In this document: one piece after another, positions 48,854 to 60,572 of the stretch
How the letters are laid out: the number at the start of each line of letters is the position of its first letter
Numbering within the stretch: position 1 is the stretch's first letter
Origin: Telopea speciosissima
Lineage: Eukaryota > Streptophyta > Magnoliopsida > Proteales > Proteaceae
DNA length: 64,000 nucleotides
Direction of reading: 5' to 3'
Assembly (NCBI RefSeq): GCF_018873765.1
Contig: NC_057922.1
Span: forward strand, 14,955,563 to 15,019,562
Position numbers and translations under genes: made by a program
Notes under the pieces: generated by a model
Told to the model about the DNA's origin: nothing
Database searches by the model: none
The model's input: only the letters and a program-made list of their open reading frames with translations

Positions 48854-49076
48854 CATGGTTTTTGTGCACGGTATCGAAATGGTTATAGGTCAACTTGAAA
48901 ACTGATACGGGATCGGCATGAATTGGATGTATCAAACAAATTTATTCCTTATTCTCTTATAAATGGGTTTTCTAATCATTTTATCCTTTGTTCGTACCGT
49001 ATCATCAATACAATATTGGGATCTATTTCTTGCAAAACTGGTACATATCGTTCAGATACTGATACATCAAACCATG
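48854..49076. mobile_element. catggttt-ended hAT-like MITE upstream of NRG1-type paralogue 1
   Basis: 223 bp with ends catggtttttgtgcacggta and gatactgatacatcaaacca, then tg. The flanks gttaagac (48846-48853) and gttaaaga (49077-49084) are near-duplicates. It lies 338 bp upstream of the start codon. Confidence 0.65.
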
Positions 49077-49309
49077 GTTAAAGACTTAAGATTACATTGG
49101 AAAAGTTTGAGAGATTGTTGGGAATATTACCCAATGGGTCTTAGGTCAAGTCCTCTCAAATGCAAACTTTACCATATAAAATGTAAGGGATGTAATTGAA
49201 AATATTGCCCAAAGGGTCATGACTCATTACTTTTTCAACCACAAGTATAATTTCTTCACAATTACCAAGAATTTTCCAAAAAAATAAAATATGATTTTTT
49301 CATGTAAAT

Positions 49310-49570
49310 TTAGTTCTTTTATACTCGAGCAATGCAAAGAACACACACGTTCACACAACCTTTGACATCTTTGAGAATACACACGATGACACTCTTTTTT
49401 AGTCTAGAGTTTTAGAAAAATTTAATTATCATCGAAGAAGGAAGGAAGAGAGAAAGTGAGATTGATGGCGGAGAGAAAGGAGTAGTAAAAATATCTTGGA
49501 CTGTTCCCTCCCCTTCTCTTTTATAATAATGATTTTGTGATTTTACATTTCAATGACAAGTAATCTTGTC
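49310..49570. mobile_element. Probable LTR fragment
   Basis: It contains caatgcaaagaacacacacg, a purine-rich gaaggaagagagaaag stretch and a ctcccct..ttttataataatg stretch, wording found in decayed plant LTRs. No paired end was identified. Confidence 0.3.
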
Positions 49571-49990
49571 ATTTCGTAGTGTCTTTGTATGCTAGAAAGT
49601 GGAAAAGAAGTATGATATGATTCCATTGAGTATTTTATTTAATCCAAAAATCTCGTAATATATGTAGATATTTTTTTGGATAAAAATAAAATGATAAATT
49701 AGTATCATTATGGCATTATCCCTCCAAAGTAATAGTAATTCACAATTTAATCAAATAAATTATATATCAATCCCTCTACTAAATCAATATTACATAATCA
49801 GACTATAAAGCATGCAATTCAATTATTGTCAAAACCCTAATCCATCGAATATGTCAATTCATAGATTATGTATCAATTATTGGATAAAAATATTTTCAAA
49901 ATATTGAATAAAATAATATTATAAATAATATCAAATTTATAAAACAATTTGTAAGTTGTTTACTGAAAATTTTACAGGATCCGGATTTGG
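49571..49990. other. AT-rich intergenic filler
   Basis: Nothing recognisable: very AT-rich, without repeats long enough to name. Confidence 0.5.
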
Positions 49991-50019
49991 GTCTAATCAT
50001 ATACAAACATTTTTTTCTC

Positions 50020-51060
50020 CTTGATGGGTTGCTTTTAAGCTTGACGTGTCAAAGGTCTATGACAGAATCGAATGGGGGGTATAGGGCGATTTTTGAGTTT
50101 CTAAGTTTTAGTTAGACTTTGTGTGACATGATTAGTTACACGTTATCATTTATCTCTTATTCCATTAAGATGGAGGGTAGTTGTTTCGGTTTTTTTCGAA
50201 CCATCTCGGTGCATCTGTCAAGGGTATTCATTTATTTCACCTCTTATTTTTTATCTTAGCTATGGAAGGGTTGTTGCACATTTTAAAAGTGTATAGAGAT
50301 ATTGATAAGTTTAAAGGAATAAAGATAGGTAAGAATTGTCATGAAGTTACCCACATGCTCTTTGAAGTTATACCCTCTAGTATGTATACTATTTTAAATC
50401 TCTTCCAAGATCTGTCTGGCAAACAAATTAATTTTAAGAAAAGTAGAATGATCTATATGTAGTAGGCAGGTTGGGGAGAGAATCAAGAACATGGTGTCTT
50501 GTAGTTTAGGGGTTAATCCTATTGAGGAAAATGCTACCCTATCGGGGAACACATGTATTCTTCACTTGATATAAATCTTAGGTATGTCATTGTTTTATAC
50601 ATAGGGTAGAGAAGAAACTAGGGAGTTGGAAAATACTTTTGCTTCCTCAAGCAGGGAGGGCTATTTTAATAAAACCAGTTCTAAAGTCTATACCAACTTA
50701 TAATTTGATGTCATGTTTTGCGATTTAAATTAAAATCTATTCCAAATTAGATTCAATAAATTCAAATTTTTCGATGGGGGTGGAGAAGCAAAACATAAGT
50801 GAAGTCCCATAGGGTGGCTTGATTATTGTGTAAACCAAAATATTTAGGATGGTTAGGATTTAGATATTTTGCTATCCATAATAAAGCTCTACTTCTAAAT
50901 TGGCTTGGTATGTTCTTACACAATCAAATAGTCTATGGATAAGATTTTGAAGGTAACAATTGTCTATTCCATCCATCGTCTTGGACTAAAAGGGAATCAG
51001 TGATTTGGATTAGTATTGCTAAGGTTCTTCCTCTTCTTAACAGACTCAAAGTTCAGGGGG
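50020..51060 (+). pseudogene. LINE (non-LTR retrotransposon) reverse-transcriptase remnant
   Basis: In shifting frames one can read the reverse-transcriptase words of plant LINEs. Examples are a YDRIEWG segment near 50057, FILAMEGLLHIL in the frame of 50181-50462, a lesson of the KLGSWK/LPQAGRAILIKP block near 50610-50680, and a PKYLGGLGF-like block near 50835-50865 followed by NKALLLNWLG. Stops and frame changes are many. This is a dead, 5'-truncated element. Confidence 0.6.
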
Positions 51061-51689
51061 TGGGGTTCAGAAAAAGGCCGTCAAGGGAAATTGTTTTCAT
51101 TGCAGCAAATCGGTAACTAAAAGCAAAACTGTAGGACATACCGAACTACATTGAAGAAGTAGCTAGAAGAAGATATTTCTGAATCTTTTATATTATCTAA
51201 ATCAAATTGTTAGTTGGACCAACTGACTTATGGTGTATGGAAGTTGGGTTCCCTCTCAATGTTTGTAATATGTTGCAGTGATTCAAAAAGACAAAAGACT
51301 CTGGAAAATTGAGCTACATTTGAGAGTTGTATGGGAGATCATGCCAGTGTCATTAATCTTGGCACATTTTTTTAATGATACTAAAAGTATAGCTTAAATA
51401 ATTGTTTTCATTTCTAATTTAAATAGGAATATTGTTTCTATTTCAAATACTAGTTTACTGGATATTTCTTTATTTCAATTTAAATCCTATTGTCAGATAT
51501 GGTATGTTTGTTATCTCTTTTAAAGAAATGATCGATTTGTATTTTTTAAATCAATTTCAACTGAAACAATTAGTTATAATATGGTAAAAAATAATACGAT
51601 CTCACGTAAATTTCACATACCTATGATATTTTAGAATAGTTCATATTGGAGTAGAAAGGATAAATAGGCTAGTAAGGGATAAACCTTTA

Positions 51690-52960
51690 GAAAAACTAAA
51701 TGTATAACTCTATCCAAGTTGTGAATCTTGTCTATAGAAAAATGACTAAGAAACCTTTTTTTTCTAAAAATGATGGAAGGGCCAGTGGTGTATCAAACTT
51801 GATACATTATGATATTTGTTGTCCCTTATGTATTCGGGTCCATTGTGGTTATGAGTATTTTGCTACTTCCACAAATGATTACTCTCATTTATTATGATTT
51901 CTTTTTGCCTCTTGGGTTTTCGCATTGGGCCGATTATCTATATATTGAATAGGGTTTTGACTAAATCTGTATCTAAAACATCCTATGAATTGTGGCATGG
52001 ACATAAGTCTAATTTACAATATCTTAGAGTGTGGGATTATATTGCGCATGAGTGAAATAGCAACTTATAGATGAATTGAAAATTAGCACAGATAGGTGTC
52101 ACTTTGGGGATACCCTAAAGGCACCATAGGATATTATATCCTAGATCTGATCCAGTGAACTTTAATCAATTATCATGTTATTATTTATTTGCAATTCCGA
52201 ATGAACCTATCTTTGATATTCTCCAACCTGTGAAACAACCTAGTGTGTCTCGTCGTAGTGGGAGATATGTTAAACCTCTAATTCATTATACCTTTTTCAT
52301 GAAGGATGACAAAAAACAAGTAGAAAAGTTCTACATGGTGTCTAATTCTTTGGATTTAAATCCTATAACTACTACTACTCTAAGGCAATGAAGGATGCAG
52401 ACACATACCAATGGAGTGATGCTATGCACTCTAAAACTGATCTATGTATTTCAACAAGGTCTGGACTTTTGTTGATCCATCATAGGATTCATTTGATGTT
52501 AGCGGATATATGAGAAGAAGAAAGACATGAATGAAAAAATAGAAAAGAACAAAGTGTGTAAGTTATTGATATCCATATGTAGTCTCAAACAATTTTTACG
52601 GAGTTGTATAATCCGTTTTGATCAAACAATCAAAATGTTTGGTTTTGAGCAAAACATGGATGACCCTTGTATTTATTAAAAATAATTAAAAAATCAATTA
52701 TGGGAGTGTAATGATTTTCCTGGCCCTCTATGTAGATAATAGATAATTTATTGGGAATGAATTTTGCATACTTTCATATGTCAAGATAGAGTGTCCTCAA
52801 AATTTTCAGTAAAGGACTTGGGATGTTGGAAAGGAATACAAACATATAGAAACACACTAAGCAAAATCAACAGTTGCCTCTACAACGCATGAGGCCATTG
52901 TTTGATCTCTCTGATGAGATGATACTAAATAAGTAAGAAATTGGTAATAATTGTATTACT
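51690..52960 (+). pseudogene. Copia-type LTR retrotransposon internal remnant
   Basis: Broken frames carry Copia words: an integrase-side stretch around 51700-51897, SVSKTSYELWHG near 51969, then LRVWDY. A further Copia segment follows at 52155-52391 (SRRSGRYVKP), then a reverse-transcriptase-like IRFDQTIKMFGFEQN near 52616. Stops interrupt all of it, and no bounding LTRs are visible. The order integrase then reverse transcriptase fits Copia, not Gypsy. Confidence 0.65.
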
Positions 52961-53627
52961 AAAGTTGATACGGTACAAAATTTGTCAACTCCTTTATCTA
53001 AGTTATTAGCACCAAATATGTTATGAATATAAATATTAAATAAGTAAGATATTGACTTTGATGTACAAATTGTTTTTATCAAGAATCTTTGCATGGACAT
53101 CACAGAACTAAAAGAAAAATGTTTCATTCAACAAAATGAAACCACATGATATGGTCTCTCAAATAAGATGCTTGACCATTGTAGCACGGTATAATTGAAG
53201 TGTTTGCACCTGCAATAGACCTACTAGTAAAGAGTGATAGGTGATTTGAACGTGCTAGAATAGTCTAAAAATAAAATAAGAAAAGGAGAGAGAGAAAGAA
53301 AACAAGGCAAGAGAGAAAACAGGGGTTTTGAGAGAGAACCACAATAACTATTAAATAGGATTGTCAAGCCTTTACATAACTGGTCACAAGTAAACCCACT
53401 ACCGTTACACAATTGCTATTAGACAACTACTCCACATCATCTCGACTCTACATAACTATTAATAAGTAATAACTGATCAACACTATCCCATCTTACAGAA
53501 CCTACCTACCCGATAATAATAACCTATACTTGATGCATGTGACATTGCGACGATTGATTACTGGGGAAGAAAAGAGAAACATGTCTCTTGTCAATATAAC
53601 ACGGTTACATTTTCACAACTCTTATGA
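52961..53627. other. Continuation of retroelement debris and LTR-like sequence
   Basis: No gene. At 53270-53470 the text (gagagagaaccacaataact, then attaaataggattgtcaagc) resembles a decayed LTR. Ends are not definable. Confidence 0.35.
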
Positions 53628-53636
53628 CAAATAAAG

Positions 53637-53806
53637 GGATCCAAATCCTCTATGGCGCAGCTGCCCGTCCAGCCTGTGCTATGAAGACACAGGGCCACAC
53701 ACAAAGACTGCCTTACCCCACTGGGGCAAGGCGGTCTCTGAGTGTGACCCTATGTCTGCGCAGCACAGGCAGCTGCTCTATGCTGCGCCATAGAGGATCC
53801 AAATCC
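53637..53806. mobile_element. Mutator-like MITE, 170 bp, perfect 9-bp duplication, hairpin structure
   Basis: The duplication caaataaag is at 53628-53636 and 53807-53815, without mismatch. The ends ggatccaaatcctctatggc and gccatagaggatccaaatcc are inverted, and pairing continues inward (gcagctg, cacagg, gccttaccccactggggcaa) so that nearly the whole element folds back on itself. A 9-bp duplication points to the Mutator superfamily. It lies about 70 bp past the stop of NRG1-type paralogue 2. Confidence 0.8.
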
Positions 53807-53886
53807 CAAATAAAGTGGTCAAAGATATTGAAGGTCTCCATAACTACCGAAACAAGAGATCATTATTAAGAGTGCTGGTTGTGGCT

Positions 53887-55506
53887 TTAAAGATCAACTC
53901 CAAGCCAAGACAAGTTGATGTCTTTAGGCACTGTGATTTTCAGTTTACTTAAATCCTGTTGGAGAGGTTCCCAAAGATTAGCGGTCTCATCATCACAGAT
54001 TACTTCCTTCAAATCCATAAGATTCATCACTGAATTAGGCAATTCCCTCAGTCCCAAGCACTGTCTCATGTCTAGCTTTTCCAAACCATGAAACTCACCC
54101 ATCCCTTCAGGCAGCCTCTCCATGTTCAAACAGTCTGCTATATCAAGAAACCTTAGCTTCTGGAGTTTTTGTATTGAGTTAGGTAACTCTACCAATCCTG
54201 TACAGGCATTCAACCGCAACACTTCTAGATCTCTCATGCATCCAATTCCCTGGGGTAGTGCAAGTAATTCATGACAGTTGGTTATGCTGAGCTTCTTTAA
54301 GTGGACAAGATCACAGAGCCCATTAGGCAACTCCACAAGATCTTTGCAAGAGTCAATATTGATCTCCACAAGATTTGGCAACATGTAAGGGAAATTGAAG
54401 TTGCAGCTCCTCAAGGCTTGGTCAACCTCACACATGAACAGTGAAATCTTCCGCAAGTTTTTCAATGGCATCGTGATCTCATTAAGGGAAGGGACCAAAA
54501 CCTTTTCCAATCTAACTCTTTTTATATTAGACAAATAACCAGGTGTTATCATACAACTCAGCTGTGCACAGTAGCGCCCATGATTTACGATGATCAGAAC
54601 CTTCAGCTTGTCTATTCTCTCCATGAGTGGGGGTAAAATATACTTAGTTGCAGAGAAATTCAGGATTAAAACCTCAACTTCAGGAAAATGCATGTTGCAC
54701 CAGTTTGATTTAAACATTTCACCTGCAAAATAAGCCAAAGATAATGATGGTGAGAAAAGATGACAGATTGAAGAAGCACTTTGGTGTAATAGAATGCAGG
54801 TTTATGAAACCTGTGTAGATGGAGACAAGGCGTGCATTTTGAAATTGGTGCCCTTTTTCACTCCATCCCTTGGGAATGCTGTCTTCTCTTCTTTCCATGA
54901 TTAATCTTGTACCCTGCTGCCGGCTTCGGTAGATAGCCAAGTCTCTAAGCAGATCATGCTGGGTAACAAATAGCCCATTCAAGTTACCATCAATCTGACA
55001 AGCATCTCCGCTGATTTACAAGGAGAATATTATGGCTTAGAACATTGAACACAGAGGATACGAGTGTACAAGAAAAAGATCAAGCAAATAAAGATTGTAT
55101 GGTCCAAATTTCAGAAACTGTGTTCAGATCAGGTAGTGCACTTGGTATAATATTCATTTCTTGTCATACCACAGCACATGGCTGACTAAATACCAAGGTG
55201 ACGGTCATTTTAGTAGGCTCATATGGTATAAAATTTTAGTTGTATTTACCAAACATCATAGTCATGTTCCACTCTCCTTTAACACCCCTTTGACACAATA
55301 TGCCTTTCATATCCTGGGTTACAGACAGGAAATGCATGACAAACAAGCTGGACTAGCTAATTTTGAGCTTAAGACCTTCACACAGCTATGAGATAACAAT
55401 ATTGACACTATTGAACATTATATACATGTCATATGGGAAGTGCCAAAAGGGGAGGAAAAGGGGGGGGGGGGGCGAGAAAGAAAAGGAGAACTGAGGATGG
55501 TGGTGT

Positions 55507-55554
<48 letters not shown>

Positions 55555-58048
55555 CTAGCATACCTTGTTATTTCGATCAGATTAACAAGATTTCGAGTAG
55601 AAAGTTCAAGGAGGTTGATGTAAGCATCAACTTCATCTAAGTCATAAAGTTCAACCCAAATATCTATAAGAGTGGAAGCAGGGATTCTTTCATCTTCAGG
55701 AAACGAACCCAAGTCCATAAAACATTCTTGAGCCTTCTTATTTAAGTAGTCTAAACTGGAAGCGAGACAACTGAGCAAATCACTGTGGGACTCGAAAATG
55801 GAGCAATTTGTTAGCATCCTCTCTGTGTTTTTCCATACTTCGACAGGCTGTTGACGCAATGAATTGCCAATCACCTTAAGAGCCAGTGGGAGTCCCCTAC
55901 AACCTCTCACTATCTGCAATTTAACAATTTCCAGTAAATCCAGTTAGAGTTCAAAAGGAACTACAGAAGAATGTCAGCATACAAGCATCCCTTACAAAAT
56001 GTCTGCTTCTTACTCATTTTCATACATGAAGGAATGCATAATATAAGTAGATAGGATCTAGATAAAACACCTTGTTTTGAAGATCTCTGTCAGGCTCCTC
56101 ATAGTTCCCATTGTTCCCATTCCCAGGAAAAGCTGAGTGATAAAAGAGAGTCATGGCATCTGCGTCACTGAGCATTTTCAAAGAATATTTACAATCAAAT
56201 GCTTGACATTCAGTTCTAGATGTAACAAAAATCTTATATCCTCCAGTTCTGAAGATAAATTTCTCAACAACTGAATCCTCCCAAACATCATCAAGAACCA
56301 ACAATATGGGCTGTTGTTCTCTCAGCATCAGCAGGTTTCCCAGCTTCATATATGCTTCTTCATCACTTAGAAACTGAGGGACTGGATCATTTGGAAACAT
56401 CTGTTCAGATAATCTTTGTACTATTGCTTTAAAGTTAGGAGAGCTTGAAATGCTAAGAAAGCATATGCTCTTGAACCTGTCTGTTCAATCAGAGTGTTAG
56501 ACAATAGCCACTAGGAAGAAGATTTAAATTCGTTATGCAAAAGAAATAAAGCCTAAAATCAGGAGAGCATACAGTTGTGCTTGTCGGTAACAGGAAATTT
56601 ATGAGTATTTAAAAGACAAAAGTATATAATTCGGACAACATGCGATGTTTCCAGGTTTAATATATCATCTCTGAGAGAGAATCCTAGACATAAGTAAGGG
56701 AGATCACACTGTGAGGTGGAGTGATGGAGAGTTTTTTTTTGCCTTTGTGAAAAATACTCTGGTTCTCTCGGGCAGATGTAAGCATTCATGTCGAACCATG
56801 TTAAATTCTTCATGTTGTATGTGATTGTTTGCTTGGTTGTGGTTGCGCAATTGTTCCCAACAGGCCAAGCCATTCAAATGATCTGTTCTGAATTGACCAG
56901 TTTAAAACTGATTTAACCAAACAAAACTGACAGCATAAAACTATCGCAAAAGAAACTAAAAAGTAAACAAGATAGAGAACCGGCTTCTTCACAAGGTTTG
57001 CAATAAAAGCAAGGGAACTACTGTGTTTGAGCTGTTTTTAACTCCAATTGATTCTGGGTTCTTGAACTGTCTGTCCTACTCTGGTTCATTCACTCCAGTC
57101 TGGCCTGATTTTTTAACTAGGTTCCCTTCATCTACAGGTTCTCACTTCAGTTTACACCATCGATCCAAAAGGGTTCATTCATAACAACTTGTAAATGCAT
57201 ACAACAGAGGAGAGTTAAACAGAACTTCCATAAGAAAAAAATGTTCATTTGTAGACGTCTTTGAGATGCATAGCACAGAAGTACAGAAAGCATGAAAAAT
57301 TTTGCATCAAAAGGGTTTCCATATAAACAAATTTCAAATAAATATAACTCAAGAAAGCAGAACCAAAATTAGGGCATGGAATTGAGAAACAAGAAGAAGC
57401 GTTTTCAATTTATTTCATACCTCTCACATCACTGTCTCGGCAGAGCATGGTAGCCAACGTTGTTTTCCCACAACCACCAGGAGCACACAGCCCTAGAACC
57501 ATAACATCCTCTCTAAACAATTGCATCTTCAATTCCATCAGAGGCACGTCCAATCCAAAAACCTTGTCCCTGATCTGAGGACCGGAGTTATCCGATCTCG
57601 AACTCTCCGATCTCAAACTCAACGTATCAAATTTGGTGATCATATCTCTCAGATCAACCAGAATCTGTTTATTGTGGAGCCAGATATCAACAGGAACATC
57701 AATCTGAAAGAACTGCAGCAAAGTTTTATCCAATTTAAGGATTTTTTTCGAACGCCTACACCTCTTGAAGCAATTCCAAGATGGAACAGAAGAACACTTC
57801 TTTACAAGCTTTTGACCCTTCACTAACTCAGCCTTCAGTCTTACTATATCTTGTCTCTGGTGATCTGTCAATTCAGCACTCAAACGATCTATTTCTTTGA
57901 TTCGAGGAGTAATGGTTTTTAGAGTAGATTGGAGCTGCTCCAGATAGTGTTTGAAATGATGGGCTTTAAGGATTACATCTGAAATCACTCTCTGCAACTC
58001 TTGAGCAGGCGGACCCAGAAGAAATCCTACTGGCAACTGCCCAGACAT
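53887..58048 (-). CDS. RPW8-NB-LRR helper immune receptor, NRG1 type (paralogue 2)
   Basis: Five exons on the minus strand: 58048-57421, 56480-56071, 55913-55564, 55010-54811 and 54722-53887 (TAA), giving 807 residues. Exon phases are identical to paralogue 1, and exons 3 and 4 have identical lengths (350 and 200 bp). The RPW8-like region is N-terminal. NB motifs: P-loop APGGCGKTT, LLVLDDVWEDS, IFVTSR, GLPLALK, CFMDLGSFPEDERIP and QHD. The LRR part ends with PKDINLSWLGVDL, typical of NRG1-type C-termini. No stop or frameshift is seen in the joined frame. Compared with paralogue 1, exon 2 has three extra bases (a GNGNNGN region before EEPDR), and the C-terminus stops eight residues earlier. 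Function by homology: helper receptor for TIR-NLR immunity with EDS1-SAG101. Its promoter is flanked by a Mutator-like element. Confidence 0.92.
55463..55550. repeat. Poly-G and (AG)20 microsatellite in intron 3 of NRG1-type paralogue 2
   Basis: A run of about 12 G lies near 55460-55472, and (AG)20 at 55511-55550. On the transcribed strand this is a (CT)20 tract starting about 13 bases after the exon 3 donor (donor G at 55563). Both should be length-variable. Confidence 0.85.
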
Positions 58049-58191
58049 GGTTTCTCCTCCTCTCCAACCCTTTCCAATACTAAAACCCTAGAAACCCAAA
58101 AATCGAGGATTCTGATCAGATTCAAAGGAATTGTTAATTGTTGGTTCGATATCAGCTTCAATTGAGAAAGAACACACAAGAATTTATAGGC

Positions 58192-58198
58192 AAGGCAA
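58192..58198 (-). promoter_or_regulatory. TATA box of NRG1-type paralogue 2
   Basis: On the minus strand the sequence reads cctataaatt, about 145 bases upstream of the start codon at 58048. This predicts transcription start near 58165 and a 5' UTR of about 115 nt. Confidence 0.5.
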
Positions 58199-58297
58199 AG
58201 ACGAACAGAGACAATCTATAGTCTTCTTCTCTTGACTTTGCTTTTCCTTTCTAGGATATTTGTCGGAAAATTCCTTCCATCTTCGCCTTTTATTTTA

Positions 58298-59670
58298 GGG
58301 AAATTTTCAACGACCCCCCTCAGTTGGACCGTGGAATTAGTGCCACCCCATTAAATGCCTATATATCAATTGGGACCCAAAAACAAACGGGGTTAACCGT
58401 GTGTAATGGAAATGACTTAACTACCCTCTACACTCAAATATTAAAAAACAAATGATAAAATAGAAAAAAGGGTTGGGGTTTTCAAGGGTGTCTTTTGGAC
58501 CATTGGATCTGAATAAATAAATCTTAAGTGTTGATTTGGAATAAAACATAAGTTTGGGAATCCACTCTTCCTCTCGAAACCCCATTCCCTCCCTGACCTG
58601 CATTATGCTCCGGCAACTTTCGTCCCTGACTCTATGCCTTTGTCGTATTTGCCCTCCAATAAATCAGTAGCCATTTGTTTGTCTGGGTATAAATAAAAAA
58701 AAAATCTACGAAGGCAGTCATGGCTGCCATTAAGGGACAGGGAGACTGGCAATGGTGGCTGCCGAGGTGAGGTCGTCCTCCCTCCTGTGACCTGTGATCG
58801 CTTTAATAAAAAAAACCCGCAGAAACGGACAACAGGGTGATTGGTTAAAGGGCAGCGACAAAGATGGTCGCCGGAGTGAATATCTCTCTCCGGTAACCTG
58901 TAACTGTTTAGATTTTAAAAAAAAAAAACTGGGCAGCCAGGCTGCCATAACCGTGATGCTCTCATGGGCCAGCCCCAGCCGGACTTCCCCTTTACCAGTT
59001 TTGTTGCGGTCGCCGGCCTCTCCTGTAACCTGCAGATTTAAAAAATAAAAACAAATTCTGCAAGTTACAGGGTGAGTTAGGTAACCGAATTTGGAAGAAT
59101 GGGTATTTTTTTTGGGTTGTTTTTCCGGCAAATGGACACCGACCGAAGTTTCATTGTTGTTTGTCGTGGTTTTTGAAAACCGAAGTACCGTCGGGTGAAG
59201 CCGCAGTTGGCGGCGATTTAACTCCAAAGTATCCAGGCACAAGTATTGATTCCCATCTTTCCATTTGTTCCATGTTGAATCAAACCTTAAACGATTTTAA
59301 GATGAATGTTGAAAAAAAAAAATTAGAGAAATCAGAAGAGAGCAGAGGGAAACCCTTCTTCTTGGTTCGATTCAATTTCTTCTTCCTTTCGATCAAAGGC
59401 GAGCATGAGTCCTTGGGAAGATCCATTTGAATTTTTTTAACCTAAATCTGAATCCATTTGCAGGTTTGGGGGAAACGATTTGAGTAAGATAGAGGGCATT
59501 TTGGTCAGATGACTTGGTTCACTTGTTTTAAGGAGAAGGGCAAAATAGTCTTTTAAAAAAATCTAACCTGCTCACATCACTAGTTTTTGGGCCCATATTG
59601 ATATATTGGGACTTAAAGGGATGACATTAATTCCACGGTCTAACGGAGGAGGTGTTGCCGAAAATTTCCC
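58298..59670. mobile_element. Mutator-like element, 1.37 kb, with internal repeats, no transposase
   Basis: The flanks tttatttta (58289-58297) and tttatttaa (59671-59679) match at 8 of 9 bases, as expected of a MULE. The ends begin gggaaattttc and are inverted for about 150 bp. Landmarks in both arms are gaccgtggaatta, ccc..taa..c, atatatcaat and gggacccaaaaac/gggcccaaaaac. The interior (58690-59060) has three or four diverged copies of a unit centred on cctgtaacctg followed by A-rich sequence. The minus-strand open frame at 58730-59242 spans these and looks like no known protein. Captured host sequence is possible but not shown. Confidence 0.75.
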
Positions 59671-60572
59671 TTTATTTAATAGTCTATATTCGACGTGCAC
59701 GGCAGGCAAGTCCGCAACCCTGACGTGTGTGTCTCGTTAGTAAGTTCAGTACGGCATAAAAACGGATATATTTGCTTACGAATGTTAAAATACGGCATAA
59801 AAATATATATAGTAATATTGTGATACACATTAATATGATTTCTATTTGAATTATAAGATATACATGTATCAATACAAAAATAATCTCTTGTTGTGATAAA
59901 TGAGAGAAAAACAGGGATTAACGCTACAGTAGAATTATGGAGAACTGTCTTAGAATAAAAAAGTCTAGTGATTCACTAGGACCATATTAGAAGTTGGGTC
60001 CACCAACTACTGGAGGGCTCAGTGTGTCTCCCTTTGAGCTTTATTTTGAATTTATTTTTTGGTAAAATTTCCTTTTGCGTTTTGAGTTCAAGTATATCAT
60101 CACATTCCATGGATTCAAAAATTCAAATTGAATTGGTTCAATCGAATTGAATTTCATCCCAAGTCCCAACCCCAGCCAATTCAAATTGGCCAATCTATGT
60201 ACAGAAACAAGGATTTAGACAGATTTCACCTATTGGAATCTATCCTTATCGGAATCGAGTTGGAATCAAGCTCACACCAATTCCAAGTTTAATAAATCAA
60301 GTCCTCGTAGTCATTATCATCATCATTTGTCAAAGGATTGGATATCGGTCACCTTCAAAATTGATATGATACTGATATGGATCGATACGAATCAATCCCA
60401 TGTCAAACAAATTTGCCCCTGATATTTTAAAAAAAAATTAGGATTCTTTTTTTTAACTGTTTTACCCCTAGTTTGTATCCGACCTGACTCCTGTCCAATC
60501 GTATCGGGAGCAAAACGATAGAAAAAATACGGATGGAGTCCTGTTAGCGGGGCTGGACGATCCAGCTCCTGC
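59671..60572. other. Intergenic sequence with repeat fragments
   Basis: No gene. At 60330-60480 there are gatac/gtatc words of the atggttt-type MITEs, undelimited. The rest is AT-rich. Confidence 0.45.

Noticed and set aside
50181..50462. Stand-alone 93-codon gene
   Set aside because: It is a frame of a broken LINE reverse transcriptase, with matching LINE words in other frames before and after it.
55386..55563. Extension of NLR exon 3 through the LSLSLS stretch
   Set aside because: This is intron read-through of the (CT)n microsatellite. The donor at 55563 and the identical exon length in the paralogue define the end.
43042..58048. ADR1-type assignment of the RPW8-NLR genes
   Set aside because: The P-loop APGGCGKTT, CFMDLGSFPED and the C-terminal PKDINL wording fit NRG1-type proteins better than ADR1-type ones.
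58730..59242. 170-codon protein gene
   Set aside because: It lies inside a Mutator-like element, crosses repeated non-coding units, and shows no known domain.
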